Of a stretch of DNA of 64,000 nucleotides, positions 1-7,759 are shown piece by piece (the stretch's first letter is position 1; each line of letters begins with the position of its first letter). A program made the translations under genes and the position numbers. This DNA comes from CAZTAK01 sp964611585. Lineage in GTDB: Bacteria; Pseudomonadota; Alphaproteobacteria; SHVP01. The stretch spans positions 8,566-72,565 of the forward strand of contig CAZTAK010000003.1 of NCBI GenBank assembly GCA_964611585.1, given 5' to 3'. A model generated the notes under the pieces. The model ran no database searches. It was not told the DNA's origin and worked only from the letters and a program-made list of their open reading frames with translations.

Positions 1-2
1 GG

Positions 3-140
3 TTTCAGGCCGGCCGACTCAAGTACAAGGAAGAGATCAGCGTCGGGATCGAATCCGTTCCAGCCGCGTTTTCGCGCCTGATGAGCGGGCAGAACTTCGG
101 CAAGACCATCGTGCGCGTCAGCGACGAACCCGCTCCCTAA
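3..140 (+). CDS. NADP-dependent MDR oxidoreductase, C-terminal end (partial)
   Basis: Only the last 45 codons lie in the window; the gene enters from the left edge in frame 3. The visible tail reads RLKYKEEISVGIESVPAAF followed by an NFGKTIVRVSDE-type ending. From memory this matches the C-terminus of zinc-free medium-chain NADPH-dependent oxidoreductases of the CurA/YncB kind, where a G-K-L-K-Y-x-E-x-I stretch and a final N-F-G-K-x-V-V-R-V strand are usual. It converges on the glutathione transferase stub, and the two stop codons overlap at 137-140. Substrate cannot be told from this fragment. Confidence 0.75.
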   Translation, partial: FQAGRLKYKEEISVGIESVPAAFSRLMSGQNFGKTIVRVSDEPAP

Positions 141-298
141 GATCTCGAACAGAGTGACGGGGCCGCCGGCGGCGCGCCCCAATCGCGTGTGACCCGCGTT
201 GCCATATAGGGCATGCCAGTTTCTTCCAAAAGGATGTTTGCCTTCTGTCCGTTTGCGGTCGGGAGATACAAGATCTCCATTCTGGTTTTGTCGGTCAT
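137..298 (-). pseudogene. Glutathione S-transferase N-terminal stub
   Basis: A 53-residue frame starts at an ATG overlapping the cobS stop (ATGA, 298-295), so it looks translationally coupled to cobS. Residues 7-38 fit the first beta-alpha-beta unit of the GST thioredoxin fold: EILYLPTANGQKANILLEET, then a glycine and a proline-tyrosine pair. The full-length GST at 24331-25029 begins in a very similar way. After about residue 38 the similarity stops and the frame ends at TAG, against the oxidoreductase stop. Full-length family members have 200-230 residues, so this lacks most of domain 1 and the whole helical domain. It is read here as a decayed gene; a deletion or assembly join is the alternative. 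Confidence 0.65.
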
Positions 299-1068
299 GG
301 TGTCGCTTGCGCGGCAAGCGCAATAAGTGCGGCCATCGACACGGTTTGTTCGGTGGCGCCGAGGATGTCGCCGGTCTGGCCGCCGATCCGGCGCTTGACG
401 AGCACGCCCCAGAACGCGGCGGCGGCGGCGGCAAGGGCGATCAGTAGAATAGCGAGGCCCGCGGGTTGCAACACGAAGGCCGCGAGGCCCGACAGCCCTG
501 CACCCAGCCATACCGGCCCCGCGTCCGGTTGCCCCAGGCTCGCCGCCATGCCGTCAGCGCGCGCAGGCGGCAGGATCGCGGCAAGGGCCGGAAGGCTTGC
601 CCGCGACAGCGCGCCTGAAACGATCAGCGCCGCCGCCACCGCACCCAGGTCTTCAAGGGCGGCAAGGGCCGCGGCCCGCACCCCGACGCTGAAGATCAGA
701 CCGAGGGCCCCGAACGCTCCGGTGCGGCTGTCGCGCATGATAGCCAGAATCTGGTCTGCGTCGTGGCCGCCACCGAATCCGTCGAGGGTGTCGGCGAGCC
801 CGTCTTCGTGCAGCGCCCCTGTTGCCGCCGCCATTGCCGCGAGCGCGAGCAATGCAGAGACGAGGGCACCGAGACCGACCGCCTGGGCGAGGCCATACGC
901 CAACGCACCGATCGCGCCGACTGCCATTCCCGCTACCGGATAGGCCCAAACCGCGCCCGCGGCCTGGTCGGGACTGGCGAGGCGCCCGAGCGGTCCGAGC
1001 GGCAGACGCGTTAACAACTGGAACGCCGTCGCCACGTCGCCGAGCCCGCGCTGCAGCGGATCAGTCAC
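295..1068 (-). CDS. cobS: Adenosylcobinamide-GDP ribazoletransferase (cobalamin synthase)
   Basis: Joins adenosylcobinamide-GDP to alpha-ribazole(-phosphate) in the inner membrane, the last assembly step (called cobV in Pseudomonas denitrificans). The 257-residue protein has several hydrophobic segments and the family motif HEDGLADTLDGFGGG near residue 84, whose acidic residues bind Mg2+. A GTG start at 1068 is chosen because it reads V-T-D-P-L-Q into the family N-terminus and overlaps the cobT stop by 8 nt; a longer open frame upstream lies inside cobT and is a shadow. It is the last intact gene of the cobA-cobB-cobT-cobS run. Confidence 0.93.
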   Translation of the reverse strand: MTDPLQRGLGDVATAFQLLTRLPLGPLGRLASPDQAAGAVWAYPVAGMAVGAIGALAYGLAQAVGLGALVSALLALAAMAAATGALHEDGLADTLDGFGGGHDADQILAIMRDSRTGAFGALGLIFSVGVRAAALAALEDLGAVAAALIVSGALSRASLPALAAILPPARADGMAASLGQPDAGPVWLGAGLSGLAAFVLQPAGLAILLIALAAAAAAFWGVLVKRRIGGQTGDILGATEQTVSMAALIALAAQATP

Positions 1069-2092
1069 GGTTGTCGACCCCGGCCTCGTCGAAAGTCGCC
1101 ATGCCGGTGTGGCAGGCCAGCGCCGCGCGGTAGATCGGGACAGCGAGCACCGCACCCGAGGCCTCGCCAAGCCGCATGCCGAAGTTGAGCACAGGTTGCA
1201 TACCAAGCGCGTCTGCCAGACCCCGATGGCCTGTTTCCGCCGAGACGTGGGCGATGGTGGCGTGGTCGAGGCCGCCGTCGCGCAGGCATTCCAGTGGCGC
1301 CGCGCCGGCGGTACAGACGAACCCGTCGAGCAACACCGGAATCGCGTGGTGGCGCGCGGCCAGCACGGCGCCAAGGATCGCCGCCAGCTCGCGTCCGCCG
1401 AGATCGCGGGCGAGGTCGAGGGGGTCCGCCTCGGCCTCGCCGTGGCGCGCGATGCCTTCTTCGATGGCGGCGCGTTTGCGCTTGAGGCCCTCGTCGTCGA
1501 GGCCGGTTCCGCGCCCGGCCCAGTGACTGGCGGCGCCGCCGAACAGGGCCGCGGCCAAGGCCGCCGCGGGCGTGGTGTTGCCGATTCCCATCTCGCCCAG
1601 ACACAACAGGTCGGTGCCCGGCGCGACCGCGCCATAGCCAACCGAAACCGCTTCGAGGAACTCGGCTTCGTCCATGGCGGGGCCCACGGTGAAGTCCGCG
1701 GTCGGGCGGTCGAGCGCCAGCGGCATTACGCGAAGGTGCGCGTCCGCGTTTCGCGCAAGCTGGTTGATGGCGGCGCCGCCGGCCTCGAAGTTCGCCACCA
1801 TTTGCGCCGTCACGCTCGGTGGGTAGGCCGACACGCCGCGTGCGGCGACGCCGTGGTTTCCGGCGAACACCAATATCTCGACCCGGTCCAGCGCCGGGTC
1901 GGCCCGGCCCTGCCAGCGCGCCAGCCACAGCACCATGTCCTCCAGCCGTCCGAGACTGCCGGGCGGTTTGGTGAGCCGGTCCTGGCGCGCGGCGGCGGCA
2001 CTGACCGCCTGCTCGTTTCCATCGGGAAGGTCGTCGCAGGCGTCGCGCAGGTCCTTGAGCGACTCGAAAGTTCCGGTGCGAATCTCGGTCAC
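1061..2092 (-). CDS. cobT: Nicotinate-nucleotide--dimethylbenzimidazole phosphoribosyltransferase
   Basis: Activates the lower ligand: it transfers phosphoribose from nicotinate mononucleotide to dimethylbenzimidazole, giving alpha-ribazole phosphate for CobS. The product has 343 residues, the usual length. Visible motifs are KPPGSLGRLE near residue 41, FAGNHGVAARGVSAYP near 75, GEMGIGNTT near 166 and MRLGEASGA near the C-terminus; the glutamate in the last corresponds to the catalytic base of the family. The GTG start at 2092 overlaps the cobB stop (GTGA). Cytoplasmic enzyme; in P. denitrificans nomenclature this is cobU. Confidence 0.95.
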   Translation of the reverse strand: MTEIRTGTFESLKDLRDACDDLPDGNEQAVSAAAARQDRLTKPPGSLGRLEDMVLWLARWQGRADPALDRVEILVFAGNHGVAARGVSAYPPSVTAQMVANFEAGGAAINQLARNADAHLRVMPLALDRPTADFTVGPAMDEAEFLEAVSVGYGAVAPGTDLLCLGEMGIGNTTPAAALAAALFGGAASHWAGRGTGLDDEGLKRKRAAIEEGIARHGEAEADPLDLARDLGGRELAAILGAVLAARHHAIPVLLDGFVCTAGAAPLECLRDGGLDHATIAHVSAETGHRGLADALGMQPVLNFGMRLGEASGAVLAVPIYRAALACHTGMATFDEAGVDNRD

Positions 2093-3402
2093 GGTGCGGC
2101 TGCGATCATGTGGAAAAACGCGCCGCTGACGTGGCCGCGTCGGCTCCCCGCCGGGCCGAGGCTCTTGCCGTCGCCATCGAAAAGTTCGGCCATGGGTTCG
2201 TCCCCTCTTTCGCCGCTGATCGTAGCGTAGTGAAATTCGTGGCCGCGCACGGTCGATCCCGCCCGGCCGAGGGGGCCGTCCTCAATGAGGTGTGCGGCGC
2301 GGTAGCCGAGGTGAAGTTTCCGCTCGGCGAAACTGGTGTCGTGTTCCAGCAGTCCCGCCATTTCGTGGCGCGTGCCATCGGCGTCCGTAAGTCCTTGGCC
2401 CAGAACCATAAATCCGCCACATTCCCCGTGAACGGGGTGCGCTTCGGTAAAGGCCGCGAGGCCGCGCATGAACGTTCGTGCTGCTGCGAGTTTGCCGGCG
2501 TGAAGCTCCGGGTAGCCGCCCGGCAGCCAGCACACGTCGCAATTCTCCGGTGGGGCTTCGTCGCCAAGTGGCGAGAACGGCACGATCTCGGCGCCCGCGC
2601 GCCGCCAGCCTTCGGCGAGGTGCGGATAGACGAACGAAAACGCCGCGTCGTCGGCGAGCGCAATCCGTTGCGCCGGCGGCGTGATCGCCGCAACCTCCGG
2701 AACCGCCGTATCGTGCCGGGCGGCGGCGCGAATCACCTCATCGAGATTGCACGATGTTTCGACAATCGCAGCGAGGGCGTCAAGGCGCGCATCCAGTCCG
2801 CCGATCTCGCCGGCTTGCACCAGGCCGAGGTGGCGCTCGGGAAGTTCGATCGATCCGTCGCGCCTGATTGCGCCCAGCACCGGCATTGAGGCCGCCGCGA
2901 GCGCCTGCCGGACCAGCCGTTCGTGGCGCTCGCTCGCCACCTTGTTGAGGATCGTGCCGGCGATGGTCAGGTCGCTTCGCAATCGTGCGCATCCGAGGGC
3001 GACCGCCGCCGCCGATTGCGCCTGCCCCGAGACGTCGAGCACCAATATCACCGGCCACCCGATCAGCGCGGCGATGTCGGCGGTGGCGCCGGTGCCGGAC
3101 GCGCCCGGTGTGCCGGCGCCGTCGAACAACCCCATCGAGCCCTCGGCAATGGCGAGGTCCGCGGATTCGGCGCGGCCGGCCAAAGTGCCTATCATGCCTT
3201 CGGGCATCGCCCAGGTATCGAGATTGAAACTTTTCCGTCCCGCGGCGCGGCGGTGAAACACCGGGTCGATGTAGTCGGGGCCGTTCTTGAACGGTTGAAC
3301 GGCGATGCCCCGGTTGGAATACGCGCGCATCAAACCGAGCGCTACTGTCGTCTTGCCTGCGCCCGAACGCGGCGCCGCAACGATCAATCCGGGTACGGTC
3401 AC
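2089..3402 (-). CDS. cobB: Hydrogenobyrinate a,c-diamide synthase (CbiA/CobB family)
   Basis: ATP- and glutamine-dependent amidation of the a and c carboxylates of the corrin ring. The 437-residue protein has a P-loop at its start (APRSGAGKTT, residues 9-18), a central dethiobiotin-synthetase-like fold with the DYIDPVFHR substrate loop, and a class I glutamine amidotransferase domain with LPGGYPELHAG and the nucleophile Cys328 in HGECGGFMVLG. A GTG start at 3402 is chosen because it reads V-T-V-P-G-L-I-V into the P-loop and overlaps the cobA stop; the longer frame to 4266 is antisense to cbiD. With CobN in the locus, the cobalt-free substrate (CobB rather than CbiA) is inferred. Confidence 0.93.
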   Translation of the reverse strand: MTVPGLIVAAPRSGAGKTTVALGLMRAYSNRGIAVQPFKNGPDYIDPVFHRRAAGRKSFNLDTWAMPEGMIGTLAGRAESADLAIAEGSMGLFDGAGTPGASGTGATADIAALIGWPVILVLDVSGQAQSAAAVALGCARLRSDLTIAGTILNKVASERHERLVRQALAAASMPVLGAIRRDGSIELPERHLGLVQAGEIGGLDARLDALAAIVETSCNLDEVIRAAARHDTAVPEVAAITPPAQRIALADDAAFSFVYPHLAEGWRRAGAEIVPFSPLGDEAPPENCDVCWLPGGYPELHAGKLAAARTFMRGLAAFTEAHPVHGECGGFMVLGQGLTDADGTRHEMAGLLEHDTSFAERKLHLGYRAAHLIEDGPLGRAGSTVRGHEFHYATISGERGDEPMAELFDGDGKSLGPAGSRRGHVSGAFFHMIAAAP

Positions 3403-4211
3403 GATGCGGCCTTCACGAGATTCGAAAGTGCGGCATCCAGTTCGGCGCGTTGTGCCACGATGTCGCCAATCACGACGAGGGCGGGCGGCACGATGCCCGC
3501 GCGCCGGATGGCGTCTTCGATGCCGCCGAGGGTCGAGATGCAAACCTTCTGGTCGGGGGTTGTGGCCGAGGCAATCGCCGCCGCGGGCGTCGTGCGGCTG
3601 AGACCGCCCTCGATCAGGCGCGCGGCAATCGCGCCGATGGTGCGGATTGCCATAAACAGCACGATGGGCTGGCCGAGGCGGGCGAGCGCCGCCCAGTCGA
3701 ACGCGGCATCGCTGCCCGCGCCATGGCCCGTCACCAGCACCAGCGCCTGGTTGACGCCGCGCATCGTCGCCGGGATCGAGGCAGCGCTGAGGCCCGCGAG
3801 TCCCGCCGTCACGCCGGGAAGGACCCGGAAGGGGATTTGCGCCCGCGCCAGCGCCAGCACCTCCTCGCCGCCGCGCCCGAAGACGTAAGGATCGCCGCCC
3901 TTGAGACGCAGCACGCGCTCGCCGGAGCGCGCCCGCGCGATCAGGGTTTCGGTGATGTCGCCCTGATGGGCCGAAGGTTTGCCGCCGCGCTTTCCGGCGG
4001 GGATCAGCGTTGCGTGCGTGCCCGCCAGTGCCAGCACGCCCGCGCTCACCAGCGCATCGTGCACCACCGAGTCCGCCGTGCCGAGCGCCGCCGCGGCCTC
4101 TACCGTCAGCAGCCCGGGATCGCCCGGACCGGCGCCGGCAATCCATACCTTGCCTGGCAGGAACGGGGGCAAGGCGTCGAACAGCCGCGAAAGTGCATCC
4201 TGGCGGCTCAT
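3399..4211 (-). CDS. cobA: Uroporphyrinogen-III C-methyltransferase (SUMT)
   Basis: Methylates uroporphyrinogen III at C2 and C7 with two SAM to give precorrin-2, the branch point to cobalamin and siroheme. The 270-residue single-domain protein has the first SUMT signature GAGPGDPGLLT near residue 25 and the second, RLKGGDPYVFGRGGEE, near 98. There is no CysG-type dehydrogenase/chelatase fusion. The ATG at 4211 faces the divergent cbiD start across only 53 bp. As the first gene of cobA-cobB-cobT-cobS it may have its own promoter in that gap or be read through from cobM. Confidence 0.95.
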   Translation of the reverse strand: MSRQDALSRLFDALPPFLPGKVWIAGAGPGDPGLLTVEAAAALGTADSVVHDALVSAGVLALAGTHATLIPAGKRGGKPSAHQGDITETLIARARSGERVLRLKGGDPYVFGRGGEEVLALARAQIPFRVLPGVTAGLAGLSAASIPATMRGVNQALVLVTGHGAGSDAAFDWAALARLGQPIVLFMAIRTIGAIAARLIEGGLSRTTPAAAIASATTPDQKVCISTLGGIEDAIRRAGIVPPALVVIGDIVAQRAELDAALSNLVKAAS

Positions 4212-4264
4212 GGGCGCCCCGTCCTACCGTGACACGAACGGATTGCGGGGCTATACCGCGCCCC

Positions 4265-5341
4265 ATGAAGGGTCCGTCTCATCTTCGCCGCGGCTGGACC
4301 ACGGGCGCCTGCGCCGCGGCCGCCGCCAAGGCGGCATGGCAGGCGTTGCTGACAGGGGAATTTCCCGATCCGGTCGAAATCCGCTTGCCGGGTGGGCAGA
4401 CGCCCGCGTTTTCGCTCGCCAGACAGTCCCTCGAAAACGGCGCCGCTATTGCGGCAATCGTCAAGGATGCGGGCGACGATCCCGATGTAACCCACGGCGC
4501 ACTGGTTCAGGTTTCGGTGTCGCGCGGGCCTCCGGGATCGGGGGTTGCGTTCCGGGCCGGGCGCGGCGTCGGCACCGTCACCCGGCCGGGTTTGCCGCTG
4601 CCGCCGGGCGAACCCGCGATCAATCCCGCGCCGCGCAAGATGATTGCGGCCGAGATCGAGGCCGCGGCCGCGGCCTGCGGCGAGACCGGCGATGCCGTCG
4701 TCGAAGTTTCGATTCCCGGCGGCGAAGAGATCGCGAAGAAGACCCTCAACCCCCGGCTCGGCATTGTCGGCGGACTTTCGATCCTCGGCACCACCGGCGT
4801 CGTCGTCCCTTATTCGTGCGCGGCGTGGATCAGCGGCATCCATCAGGGCATCGACGTGGCCCGCGCCGAGGGGCTTATGCATATTGCGGGCGCGACCGGC
4901 TCCACCTCCGAGGCGGCGGTGGCGGCACTTTACGATTTGCCGGAGATCGCGCTGATCGACATGGGGGATTTCGCCGGCGGGATGCTGAAGTACCTGCGCC
5001 AGCATCCGGTACCGCGCCTCACCGTTGCGGGGGGCTTTGCCAAAATGACAAAACTCGGCCAGGGGCTGCTCGACCTTCATTCCAAACGGGGCTCGGTCGA
5101 TCTTGGCTGGCTCGCGGACTGTGCGCGCGACTCCGGCGCCGGCGAAGAAACCGCCGCGAAGGTACGCGCCGCCAACACCGGTCTCGAGGCGCTGACGATC
5201 TGCCGCGCCAGCGGTATCCCCATCGCCGGCGCGGTCGCGCGCCGATCCCTTGTCACCGTGGAGGCGGTCCTCGAGGGGTCCGGGATCGCGGTCGAAGTCA
5301 TTGTATTCGATCGGGAGGGGCATCTAGTCGGGCGTTCCTGA
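4265..5341 (+). CDS. cbiD: Cobalt-precorrin-5B C1-methyltransferase family protein
   Basis: CbiD methylates C1 of the macrocycle in the oxygen-independent pathway. This 358-residue product shows the family's RRGWTTGACAAAAAKAA start, VGTVTRPGLPLPPGEPAINP near residue 100 and a GGLSILGTTGVV stretch near 170, a typical length. The ATG at 4265 is chosen because the family N-terminus begins there; the frame stays open upstream antisense to cobA. It lies opposite to the surrounding operon, 53 bp from the divergent cobA start, and its last 18 bp overlap the cobM 3' end. Its presence beside oxygen-dependent CobG, with no cobF seen, is unusual (see findings). Confidence 0.93.
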   Translation: MKGPSHLRRGWTTGACAAAAAKAAWQALLTGEFPDPVEIRLPGGQTPAFSLARQSLENGAAIAAIVKDAGDDPDVTHGALVQVSVSRGPPGSGVAFRAGRGVGTVTRPGLPLPPGEPAINPAPRKMIAAEIEAAAAACGETGDAVVEVSIPGGEEIAKKTLNPRLGIVGGLSILGTTGVVVPYSCAAWISGIHQGIDVARAEGLMHIAGATGSTSEAAVAALYDLPEIALIDMGDFAGGMLKYLRQHPVPRLTVAGGFAKMTKLGQGLLDLHSKRGSVDLGWLADCARDSGAGEETAAKVRAANTGLEALTICRASGIPIAGAVARRSLVTVEAVLEGSGIAVEVIVFDREGHLVGRS

Positions 5342-6106
5342 ACCCTGGGTGCCGCGGGAACGGAATCGGCGCTGGTAGGCGGCGTCATAGAGCGCGCTGT
5401 CGCGAAAATCTTCAGAAGCCAGCACCGGCCCGACAAGAACAAGAGCCGTGCGTTCGATGCCGGCGGCGGCGGTGTCCGCTGCAATCGTCGCCAGCGTCCC
5501 GCGCACGATCTTCTGGTCGGGCCAGCTCGCGCGATACACCACCGCTGCCGGGCACGCGCTGCCATAGTGGGGAACGAGCTGTTCGACCGCTTGCGCCAGA
5601 ACGTGCACCGAAAGATGCAGCGCAATCGTCGCGCCGGTCCGCGCGAATGCGTCGAGCGTCTCTCCCGGCGGCATGGCCGAGGCGCGCCCTGGCGTGCGCG
5701 TCAGCACCACCGATTGCGCCACTTCCGGAAGTGTTAGTTCATGTGCGATCGCGGCCGAAGCGGCCGCAAAGGACGGCACGCCCGGCGTCACCGTGTAGGG
5801 AATTTCGAGTGCGGCGAGGCGGCGAAGCTGTTCGCCCATCGCGCTCCAGATCGACAGATCGCCCGATTGCAGGCGCGCCACGTCCAAGCCCGCCTCGTGT
5901 GCCGTCCGTATCTCAAAAATGATCTCGTCGAGGCTCATCGGCGCCGTATCGATTTTGCGCGCACCTTCCGGGCAGTGGCTCAGAATATCCGGGTGGACCA
6001 GCGAACCGGCATAGAGGCACACCGGGCACGCCGCAAGGCGGTCGCGCCCGCGCAACGTCAGCAGGTCGGCCGCACCCGGGCCCGCGCCGATGAAATGGAC
6101 CGTCAT
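5324..6106 (-). CDS. cobM: Precorrin-4 C11-methyltransferase
   Basis: SAM-dependent methylation of precorrin-4 at C11 to give precorrin-5. The 260-residue protein has the tetrapyrrole methylase fold: FIGAGPGAADLLTLRG at residues 4-19, then VCLYAGSLVHPD near 29, RLQSGDLSIWSAMGEQ near 72 and YTVTPGVPSFAAAS near 97, which are typical of CobM/CbiF. The start at 6106 is the ATGA overlap with cobE; the longer frame upstream is antisense or out-of-frame coding. The 3' end overlaps convergent cbiD by 18 bp. Confidence 0.94.
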   Translation of the reverse strand: MTVHFIGAGPGAADLLTLRGRDRLAACPVCLYAGSLVHPDILSHCPEGARKIDTAPMSLDEIIFEIRTAHEAGLDVARLQSGDLSIWSAMGEQLRRLAALEIPYTVTPGVPSFAAASAAIAHELTLPEVAQSVVLTRTPGRASAMPPGETLDAFARTGATIALHLSVHVLAQAVEQLVPHYGSACPAAVVYRASWPDQKIVRGTLATIAADTAAAGIERTALVLVGPVLASEDFRDSALYDAAYQRRFRSRGTQGSGTPD

Positions 6107-6504
6107 TGCCCGCCTCCGTTTCTGACGGCAAGAGCACATGTTGCGGACGCACCCTTGATGCGGGGAGCCAGCAGACGGCTGCCGGGACCGGCGGCGGCAA
6201 GGGCCGCGCATTCGGCGACCGAAGGAAGGCCGCGTTCGCGCAGCGAAATTTCAGATTGCGTTTGGCACCGGGGCGCGGCGTCGGCAAGCGCAGGTTCGTC
6301 GATGGCCGTAAGCGTTACGCCGAAGGTATCGGCGGCGGCGGTCGCGGCCTCATGTCCGGTCTTGAAGGCGGGAACGGCCAGCGCGCAAAGCCTCGAATCG
6401 TCAAGACCCGCCCGCGCCATCGACGCCCGGACCAGGTCCGCGATTTCGCCCTCCGTGGCGCCCGACCGGAAACCGATACCGGCATAGACGGGTCCCGCGC
6501 TCAT
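6103..6504 (-). CDS. cobE: CobE / CbiG C-terminal domain protein
   Basis: A 133-residue protein of the small alpha/beta fold that forms the C-terminal domain of CbiG. It opens with YAGIGFRSGATEGEIADLV and continues with a DDSRLCALAVPAFKTGHEA stretch, typical of the family, and ends with a GSRLLAPRIKGASATCALAV segment. The family has a role in cobalamin synthesis, but its step in the aerobic pathway is not settled. The start at 6504 forms an ATGA overlap with the cobL stop and the end overlaps the cobM start, so it is tightly coupled to both. With CbiD instead of CobF here, a role near the C1-methylation and deacetylation step is possible but inferred. Confidence 0.85.
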   Translation of the reverse strand: MSAGPVYAGIGFRSGATEGEIADLVRASMARAGLDDSRLCALAVPAFKTGHEAATAAADTFGVTLTAIDEPALADAAPRCQTQSEISLRERGLPSVAECAALAAAGPGSRLLAPRIKGASATCALAVRNGGGQ

Positions 6505-7736
6505 GGCTTCAACGCCGTCCACTGCGTCACCGTGAGCGCCGGACGGAACCCGTGCAGCGAGCCGATTGCATCCTGGCGTTCGATCGAGAGGCGGCCAAGT
6601 GAGCCGCCTTTTGCCTGCATCGCCTCGATCAGGCGCGACTCGGTTTCGATGGTGACTCCGTTCGCGACCATGCGTCCGCCGGTTTTCAGGGCATCCCACG
6701 CGCCGTCGAGGACGCCTTCGGTCCTTGCGCCGCCGCCGATGAACACGGCATCCGGTGGGTGCGCGCCCTCAAACGCGCCTGGCGCGGCACCTTGGACGAT
6801 TTCGAGACCCGGGACACCCAGATTGGCTGCGTTTCGGGCCGCACGCGCGGCCCTCGCGGGATCGGATTCGAACCCGATTGCGCGGTTGGCCGGGTGCGCG
6901 AGCAGCCATTCAATCGCCACCGAACCGGCGCCGCAGCCGACGTCCCACAACCGCTCGCCCGCGCGCGGGGCCAGTGCCGACAGCGTTACCGCGCGGATCT
7001 CGCGTTTGGTGAGTTGGCCGTCGTGCTCGAACAGATCGTCGGCGAGCCCGGCCGTGCGCGGAACAACTAGCGCGTCGCTGGCCGCCACCACCTCGATCCC
7101 GAGCAGATTGAGGGCGCCGATGTCGTTGAAGGCAAAACCGCCGGCGCTCGCCGTCCGTATCCGTTCGCGTGGACCGCCGAGGTATTCCATAAGATGAACC
7201 GTCGATGCGCCGAAACCGCGCGCGCACAGATAGGCGCAGACTTGAAGCGGCGTCCCGGCATCGGCGGAAAGGACCAAAAGCCTTGCCTCCGGTTGCAGGT
7301 GCGGCGCCAGCGTTTCGATCGGCCGCCCGCACAAAGTTACCTGGCCGGTATCGGGGAGCGACCAGCAGAATTTCGAGGCGGCGAGCGAAAACGCCGACGG
7401 CGCCGGGATCGAGACGATTTCGGCAGCCGGCACATGGCGCGCCATCGTTCTGCCGGCGCCGTAGCAGAAGGGATCGCCCGAGGCGAGCACCGCCACCGGC
7501 CGGCCCCGGCGCGCCAGGATACCGGGCATGGCCTCGGTCATCGGGCTTGGCCACGTGACGGCCTCGCCGCGAATAAGTTGGCGCGCGTACTCAAGGTGGC
7601 GCGCGCCGCCATACACAGCCTCGGCACTGGAAATTAGGGCGCGCGCTGCGCCCGAGAGCCCCTCGACACCGTCCTCGCCAATCCCGAGAATGGCGAGCCA
7701 GGGGTGGGCGCGTTCAATGTCGCTTGCCGCTGTCAT
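6501..7736 (-). CDS. cobL: Precorrin-6Y C5,15-methyltransferase (decarboxylating)
   Basis: Bifunctional enzyme that methylates C5 and C15 and decarboxylates the C12 acetate. The 411-residue protein is a fusion: an N-terminal CbiE-like tetrapyrrole methylase (LAILGIGEDGVEGL at residues 13-26, ASGDPFCYGAG near 95) and a C-terminal CbiT-like Rossmann methyltransferase (LWDVGCGAGSVAIEW near 250). The ATG at 7736 is chosen because 46 upstream codons of open frame have no family similarity and would cover the divergent cobK start. Only 23 bp separate the two starts, so their promoters must lie within or overlap the opposite gene. Confidence 0.94.
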   Translation of the reverse strand: MTAASDIERAHPWLAILGIGEDGVEGLSGAARALISSAEAVYGGARHLEYARQLIRGEAVTWPSPMTEAMPGILARRGRPVAVLASGDPFCYGAGRTMARHVPAAEIVSIPAPSAFSLAASKFCWSLPDTGQVTLCGRPIETLAPHLQPEARLLVLSADAGTPLQVCAYLCARGFGASTVHLMEYLGGPRERIRTASAGGFAFNDIGALNLLGIEVVAASDALVVPRTAGLADDLFEHDGQLTKREIRAVTLSALAPRAGERLWDVGCGAGSVAIEWLLAHPANRAIGFESDPARAARAARNAANLGVPGLEIVQGAAPGAFEGAHPPDAVFIGGGARTEGVLDGAWDALKTGGRMVANGVTIETESRLIEAMQAKGGSLGRLSIERQDAIGSLHGFRPALTVTQWTALKP

Positions 7737-7759
7737 TTCTTTCCGGAGCCTTTGTGCCA

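Noticed and set aside
3979..5922. 647-residue open frame on the plus strand over cobA, cbiD and cobM
   Set aside because: Arginine/glycine/proline-rich shadow with no family similarity; the real genes in other frames explain the region fully. Long shadows are expected at this G+C content.
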